A stretch of DNA of 64,000 nucleotides from NCBI GenBank assembly GCA_046351235.1, contig JAXLYV010000002.1, forward strand, positions 744,001 through 808,000, in the 5' to 3' direction. Origin of the DNA: JBBSAT01 sp046351235 (GTDB taxonomy: Bacteria; Myxococcota_A; Polyangia; Polyangiales; Sandaracinaceae). The notes below the pieces were generated by a model that saw only the letters and a program-made list of their open reading frames with translations, was not told where the DNA came from and did not search any database. This document shows, one piece after another, positions 60,515-64,000 of the stretch (positions within the stretch are counted from its first letter, which is position 1; every line of letters begins with the position of its first letter). Position numbers and translations under genes: made by a program.

Positions 60515-62800
60515 TCACTCGGCGCTCGCGGCCGCTTCGGCGGGTGCCGACGCTGGAATCCCGAGCGCGTGCTCGAGGAACGCGTACATGCGCGTGTAGC
60601 GCGCGACCAGCGCGCTCACCGGCGTGCCGGCCCCGTGCCCGACCTGCTGCTCGCGGTAGAACCACACGGCGGGGTCGGGGCCGCCGACGGCTTCCTGCAG
60701 CCGCGCGGCGAACTTCGTCGAGTGGCCCCAGAACACGCGCGTGTCGTGGTCGGCGGTCTCCACGAGGATCGGCGGGTAGTGCGTGCCGTCGACGACGTGG
60801 TGATATGGCGAGTAGTCGTAGAGCCAGCGGAACTGCTCGGGGCTCTCGCTCGATCCGTACTCCGTGACCCAGAGCTCGGCCGGCGGGAACTGGTGGTAGC
60901 GGACCATGTCGTAGAGCCCGACGTAGCTCGCCGCGGCGCCGAAGGCGTCGGGGCAGCGCGTGATCATCGCGCCCATCAAGAGCCCTCCGTTGCTGCCGCC
61001 GGTGATGCCGATGCGATCCGGGCGCGAGAGGCCGCTCGCGCTGAGCCAGCGGATCACCGCCTCCATGTCCTCGAAGACGTGGTGCTTGTTCTCGAGGTTC
61101 CCGGCGCGGTGCCAGTCCTCGCCGAACTCGCCGCCGCCTCGCAGGTTCGCGACGGCGTACACGCCACCGCGCTCCACCCAGTAGAGCGGGCTGCGCGCGA
61201 AGCCGGGCAGGAGGGAGATGTTGAAGCCGCCGTAGGCGCTGAGCAGCACCGGCGTCGTGCCGTCGCGCGGCGTGCCGCGACGCTGCACGAGCGTCACCGG
61301 GATCGACGCGCCGTCGGTCGAGGGCACGTGCTCCACGACGACCTCGAGCGAGGAGAGATCGATGGGCACGTCGATCGTCACGAAGGGCGCGAGCTCCGGC
61401 GCCGTCGTCCCGCGTCGGGGCGCGCGGGCGCGCGGGTCGCGGAGCAGGAGCTGCGGCGCGTCGGCGTAGCCCGAGTACGAGACGACGAGCTGCCCGCTCG
61501 CCTCGTCGGCGTCGAGGCCGGCGACCGCGCCGCGGCCGGGGAGGGCGATCTCGTGATCGAGCGAGCCGTCGAGGCGGTGGAGATAGAGGCGCGAGCGCAC
61601 GTCGTCGATCACGTGGAGCACGTGCGTCTGTCCGGCGATCGTCCAGCCCTCGATCGCGGCGCTACCCTCGGGCACGACGACCTGCCACGTCGATCGATCG
61701 GCAGCCGCCGGGCCGGCCACCGCACGCATGAGGCGGTAGCGCGGCGCGCCCTCGTTCGTGAGCACGTAGAGCTGCCCGCGGTGCACGCGCGCCGAGTAGA
61801 GGTGGTCCTGCCCCGTCACGATCGGGGTCAGCGGATGCGCATCGTCGGGAGCGTTCACGCGGCCCTGCGCGCGGGCGCCGCGATCGAGCAGCGCGAGGTC
61901 CGTCTGCGACCATCCAATCACGTTGCTCACGACCACGTAGCGGTCGTCGTCGGACACGCTCGCGCCCGGGAAGTGCGTGGGGTCGGGCGGCGAGAACACG
62001 AGGGCGTCGCCGGCCGGATCGGTGCCGAGCACGTGGAAGAAGAGGCGCATGTGGTAGCTGTCCGGATGCGCTGCGTCCCAATCGGGCTCGCCCTCGCGCG
62101 GATAGCGCCGGTAGTAGAACCCGGACTCGTCGTGCAGCCACGCGACGTCGGACCACTTCGTGTGCTCGATCGTGTCCGGGCGCAGCGTGCCCGTCCGCGT
62201 GTCGAGCACGTGCATGGTGCTGCGCTCGTCGCCGTTCTGCGAGATGCCGAACGCGAGCAGGTGCCCGCTCGGCGACGCGAAGTACCAGTCGAGCGCCGCG
62301 TGATCGCCGTACGTGAGCGGATCGACGAGCACGCGCGCGCGGGTGTCGGGCTCGGACACGCCGCGCACGTAGAGCGCCGGCTGCTCGCGCTCGCCCTCGC
62401 GCCGCAGGTAGAAGACCTGCGAGCCTGCGACGAGCGCGCCGCTCACCGAGCCGATCCGCAAGAGCTCGTCGAGACGGCGCGACGTCGCCGGGCGCGACCA
62501 GCTCACGATGGCGCTCGCGGTACGCGCGGTCTGCACGTCGATCCACTCGCGCGTGAGCGCGTCGTCGGTCTCGAGCGCGCGGAACGGATCGTCGACGGCG
62601 ACGCCGTGGATCGTCTCGGTGACGGCGCCCGCGCGCGCGCGATGGTTCAGTAGCTCGATCGGGCTGCCACCCGTCACCGCTTCCGCGGGGCCGGCATCTT
62701 CTCTCTCGTCGGGCATCGCCGGATACTCTGCCGGAGGCGTAGGGCTGTTTCCGCAGCCCGCCAGAGTGAGCGCGAGGACGAGGCGAAAGCGACGCGACAT
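60515..62800 (-). CDS. Prolyl oligopeptidase family lipoprotein
   Basis: The 761-residue protein has a lipoprotein signal (FRLVLALTLAGC), a seven-bladed-propeller-type N-terminal region (DDPFRALETDDALTREWI, IEHTKWSDVAWLHDE) and an alpha/beta-hydrolase domain. The triad is complete: Ser in GITGGSNGGLLMG, Asp in ADHDTRVFWGHS and His in QQVGHGAGTP. It should cleave short Pro-containing peptides at the envelope. The start ATG 62800 gives the lipoprotein signal directly; no strong ribosome-binding site. It follows the unknown gene at 62851 on the same strand with a hairpin between. Confidence 0.92.
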   Translation of the reverse strand: MSRRFRLVLALTLAGCGNSPTPPAEYPAMPDEREDAGPAEAVTGGSPIELLNHRARAGAVTETIHGVAVDDPFRALETDDALTREWIDVQTARTASAIVSWSRPATSRRLDELLRIGSVSGALVAGSQVFYLRREGEREQPALYVRGVSEPDTRARVLVDPLTYGDHAALDWYFASPSGHLLAFGISQNGDERSTMHVLDTRTGTLRPDTIEHTKWSDVAWLHDESGFYYRRYPREGEPDWDAAHPDSYHMRLFFHVLGTDPAGDALVFSPPDPTHFPGASVSDDDRYVVVSNVIGWSQTDLALLDRGARAQGRVNAPDDAHPLTPIVTGQDHLYSARVHRGQLYVLTNEGAPRYRLMRAVAGPAAADRSTWQVVVPEGSAAIEGWTIAGQTHVLHVIDDVRSRLYLHRLDGSLDHEIALPGRGAVAGLDADEASGQLVVSYSGYADAPQLLLRDPRARAPRRGTTAPELAPFVTIDVPIDLSSLEVVVEHVPSTDGASIPVTLVQRRGTPRDGTTPVLLSAYGGFNISLLPGFARSPLYWVERGGVYAVANLRGGGEFGEDWHRAGNLENKHHVFEDMEAVIRWLSASGLSRPDRIGITGGSNGGLLMGAMITRCPDAFGAAASYVGLYDMVRYHQFPPAELWVTEYGSSESPEQFRWLYDYSPYHHVVDGTHYPPILVETADHDTRVFWGHSTKFAARLQEAVGGPDPAVWFYREQQVGHGAGTPVSALVARYTRMYAFLEHALGIPASAPAEAAASAE

Positions 62801-62823
62801 GAGCGAGGCGTCGCAGAAGGAAC

Positions 62824-62841
62824 GCGGGCCCGCAAGCCCGC
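62824..62841 (-). terminator. Hairpin between the last two minus-strand genes
   Basis: GCGGGC and GCCCGC pair around CCGCAA, nine bases after the stop at 62851, followed on the minus strand by a T-rich GTTCCTTCT. Confidence 0.45.
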
Positions 62842-62850
62842 GCCCTCGCG

Positions 62851-63648
62851 TCAATGGAGCATGGGTGTGGCGGCGAGGCGCTCGCGGATCGCGACGCGGC
62901 CGGGCCGCGCGTAGAACGTGTTCGCCGTGCTCCCCGGCGCGCCGCAGCTGACCGGGATGAGCCCGATCGAGCGCGCGTGGTCGTGATCCATGCGCCCACC
63001 CCAGTCGTCGATCTCGCTCTCGCACGGAGACCACGTACGCGCATCGTCGAGCTCTCGGGCCACGAGACCGCGTGCGAGGCCGAGCACGAAGAGCCACGCG
63101 TCGCGATCCGAGCGTGACCACGCGGGGCTCCGCACGCTCCGACACACCTCGTCACGACACACGGTGCGTGTCGTTCGCCATCTCGCAGGCTCCGATCCGT
63201 CGCTGCGCAGATCGGCGGCCCAGCGATTCGTGTCGGTGTCGGTCGGATCGAAGATGCGTGTCGAGTACGCGTGCGCGAAGAGAACGTAGGCGCGCTCGCG
63301 CGGCAGCGGGGTCGCGTCGTGGCCCTCGCTCTCGAGCCGCTCGCGGCGCGCGAGGTCCATGTGATAGGCGCCGCGCAGCAGCACTTCGTGGATGGCGGCG
63401 CAGTCGGCGCCGTAGGGCATCGAGGGCTCGCGGCGTCGCACCCACTCCTCGTGATCACCGTCGCCGTCCGCGTCGCTCACGTCGCGAATCGGCAGCGAGG
63501 CTTCGTGCGCACAAATCCGCGCGAGGACCAGCTCCATCGTCTCGCGCTCCGGAGGTCGTACACGCTGAGCGGATACATGACCGGCGGAAAGGCCGATGCA
63601 GAGGATGGCGGAGCCCCCGAGTCGAAACGCAGCGGACGAGGTGACCAT
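62851..63648 (-). CDS. Exported protein of unknown function
   Basis: The ~265-residue protein has a signal peptide (MVTSSAAFRLGGSAILCIGL, cleavage near VSAQ) and a soluble Asp/Arg-rich body with several Cys (ICAHEAS, YGADCAAI, CRDEVC, SPCESE). An acidic DVSDADGDGDHEEW could bind calcium. There is no family match. A longer frame from 63783 lacks a signal peptide, so ATG 63648 is chosen. It is divergent from the DUF423 gene; the 231-bp gap contains TCACGTGA (63690-63697) and GTTCACG elements. Confidence 0.7.
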   Translation of the reverse strand: MVTSSAAFRLGGSAILCIGLSAGHVSAQRVRPPERETMELVLARICAHEASLPIRDVSDADGDGDHEEWVRRREPSMPYGADCAAIHEVLLRGAYHMDLARRERLESEGHDATPLPRERAYVLFAHAYSTRIFDPTDTDTNRWAADLRSDGSEPARWRTTRTVCRDEVCRSVRSPAWSRSDRDAWLFVLGLARGLVARELDDARTWSPCESEIDDWGGRMDHDHARSIGLIPVSCGAPGSTANTFYARPGRVAIRERLAATPMLH

Positions 63649-63867
63649 GACGGGGCGGCCGGCGTGCACGCGCGGTGCCGATTCCCTGTTCACGTGACCA
63701 CGGGACGAGCGTTCACGAATGGTAAACGTGCCTTCTCGAATCGCGCGCCCGATGGGGCCGATGTGGGCCGCGCGCTGTGCCACGATTGCGACCGAGCGTC
63801 ACGGGTGGCTACTGCCCCTGTCATGATCGCGACGGCCGCATTTCATCCCTGAAATCCAGACAAATTC

Positions 63868-63873
63868 TAGATT
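63868..63873 (+). promoter_or_regulatory. Putative -10 element, leaderless start
   Basis: TAGATT lies exactly six bases before the ATG at 63880, in an AT-rich patch. Confidence 0.55.
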
Positions 63874-63879
63874 CGAGTG

Positions 63880-64000
63880 ATGACCATGAACAACCCAGAA
63901 TCAGCCGAGTTTCGTCGTGTCAGCGATCGATGGCTCCTCGTGGCCGCGGTGCTCGGAGGGCTCGGCGTCGCGCTCGGTGCGTTCGGCGCGCACGGGCTGC
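63880..64000 (+). CDS. DUF423-family membrane protein, 3' partial
   Basis: The first 40 residues are present before the window ends. They include a charged N-terminus (NNPESAEFRRVSDRW) and the start of a helix with LGGLGVALGAFGAHGL, which is the DUF423 (YgdD) signature. Members are small inner-membrane proteins of four helices and unknown function. The ATG follows TAGATT by exactly six bases, with no ribosome-binding site. ATG 63886 is an alternative start two codons later. Confidence 0.8.
   Translation, partial: MTMNNPESAEFRRVSDRWLLVAAVLGGLGVALGAFGAHGL

Noticed and set aside
63690..63697. TCACGTGA palindrome as an operator
   Set aside because: An 8-bp palindrome is too short to claim in a 231-bp gap; noted only in the neighbouring gene entry.

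Overview
This 64 kb stretch looks like chromosomal DNA of a high-GC myxobacterium (Myxococcota), most likely of the Sandaracinus/Polyangiales type. That placement is inferred from content: a MYXO-CTERM sorting tail, many Cys-rich lipoproteins with Asp/Thr/Ala/Gly stalks, MopE-type metal-binding repeats, a serine/threonine protein kinase, a Roadblock/LC7 protein, hybrid histidine kinases, and TGGCACG-type sigma-54 promoters. No tRNA, rRNA, CRISPR, insertion sequence or phage gene was seen. Codon character is uniform and gives no sign of a recent island.

Layout. 1-11.4 kb: Cys-rich exported proteins, an esterase lipoprotein, a Ser/Thr kinase, a MYXO-CTERM protein, an ATP-grasp enzyme, an M23 peptidase and an atypical SDR. 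11.5-17 kb (minus strand): a zinc-ribbon/lipobox protein, a PI-PLC-like lipoprotein coupled to an acyltransferase, and a 915-residue MopE-repeat lipoprotein. 17-21.1 kb: an LpoA-like lipoprotein, then a sulfur cluster (small CPDGTC membrane protein, YeeE/YedE transporter, rhodanese lipoprotein). 21.1-23.5 kb: a three-gene unit of Crp/Fnr regulator, presenilin-like GxGD membrane protein and esterase. 23.7-27.6 kb: more lipoproteins. 27.7-34.7 kb: pyrG, a dehydrogenase fragment, an S8 protease and two unknowns. 34.8-44.3 kb: fabD, an FHA/transglutaminase fusion, a SprT-like protein, a PpiD-M16 pair, an M20 peptidase and a DUF2914-like protein. 44.3-50.4 kb: a V4R histidine kinase, a divergent glutaredoxin-like gene and gor, and an amidase. 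50.4-53.6 kb: a Roadblock/unknown/aroQ/accB/accC operon. 53.6-64 kb: conserved unknowns, a second kinase-receiver protein, an RluA-methyltransferase fusion, an FHA-GGDEF diguanylate cyclase, a prolyl oligopeptidase and the start of a DUF423 gene.

Three observations stand out. (1) The protein at 21884-22702 carries the presenilin fingerprint in order: a TM Asp in SVADAVSVL, GVGD in the next hydrophobic region and an LPALP motif 44 residues later. (2) At least six genes have a TANNNT element exactly six bases before an ATG or GTG and no ribosome-binding site, the signature of leaderless mRNA. (3) Three lipoprotein genes are preceded by near-consensus sigma-54 promoters, two of them with an inverted repeat at enhancer distance.

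Housekeeping functions present are CTP synthesis, fatty-acid initiation (fabD, accB, accC), shikimate dehydration, glutathione reduction and outer-membrane or periplasmic protein handling. About a dozen proteins carry a lipobox, so a large share of the window encodes the cell envelope.
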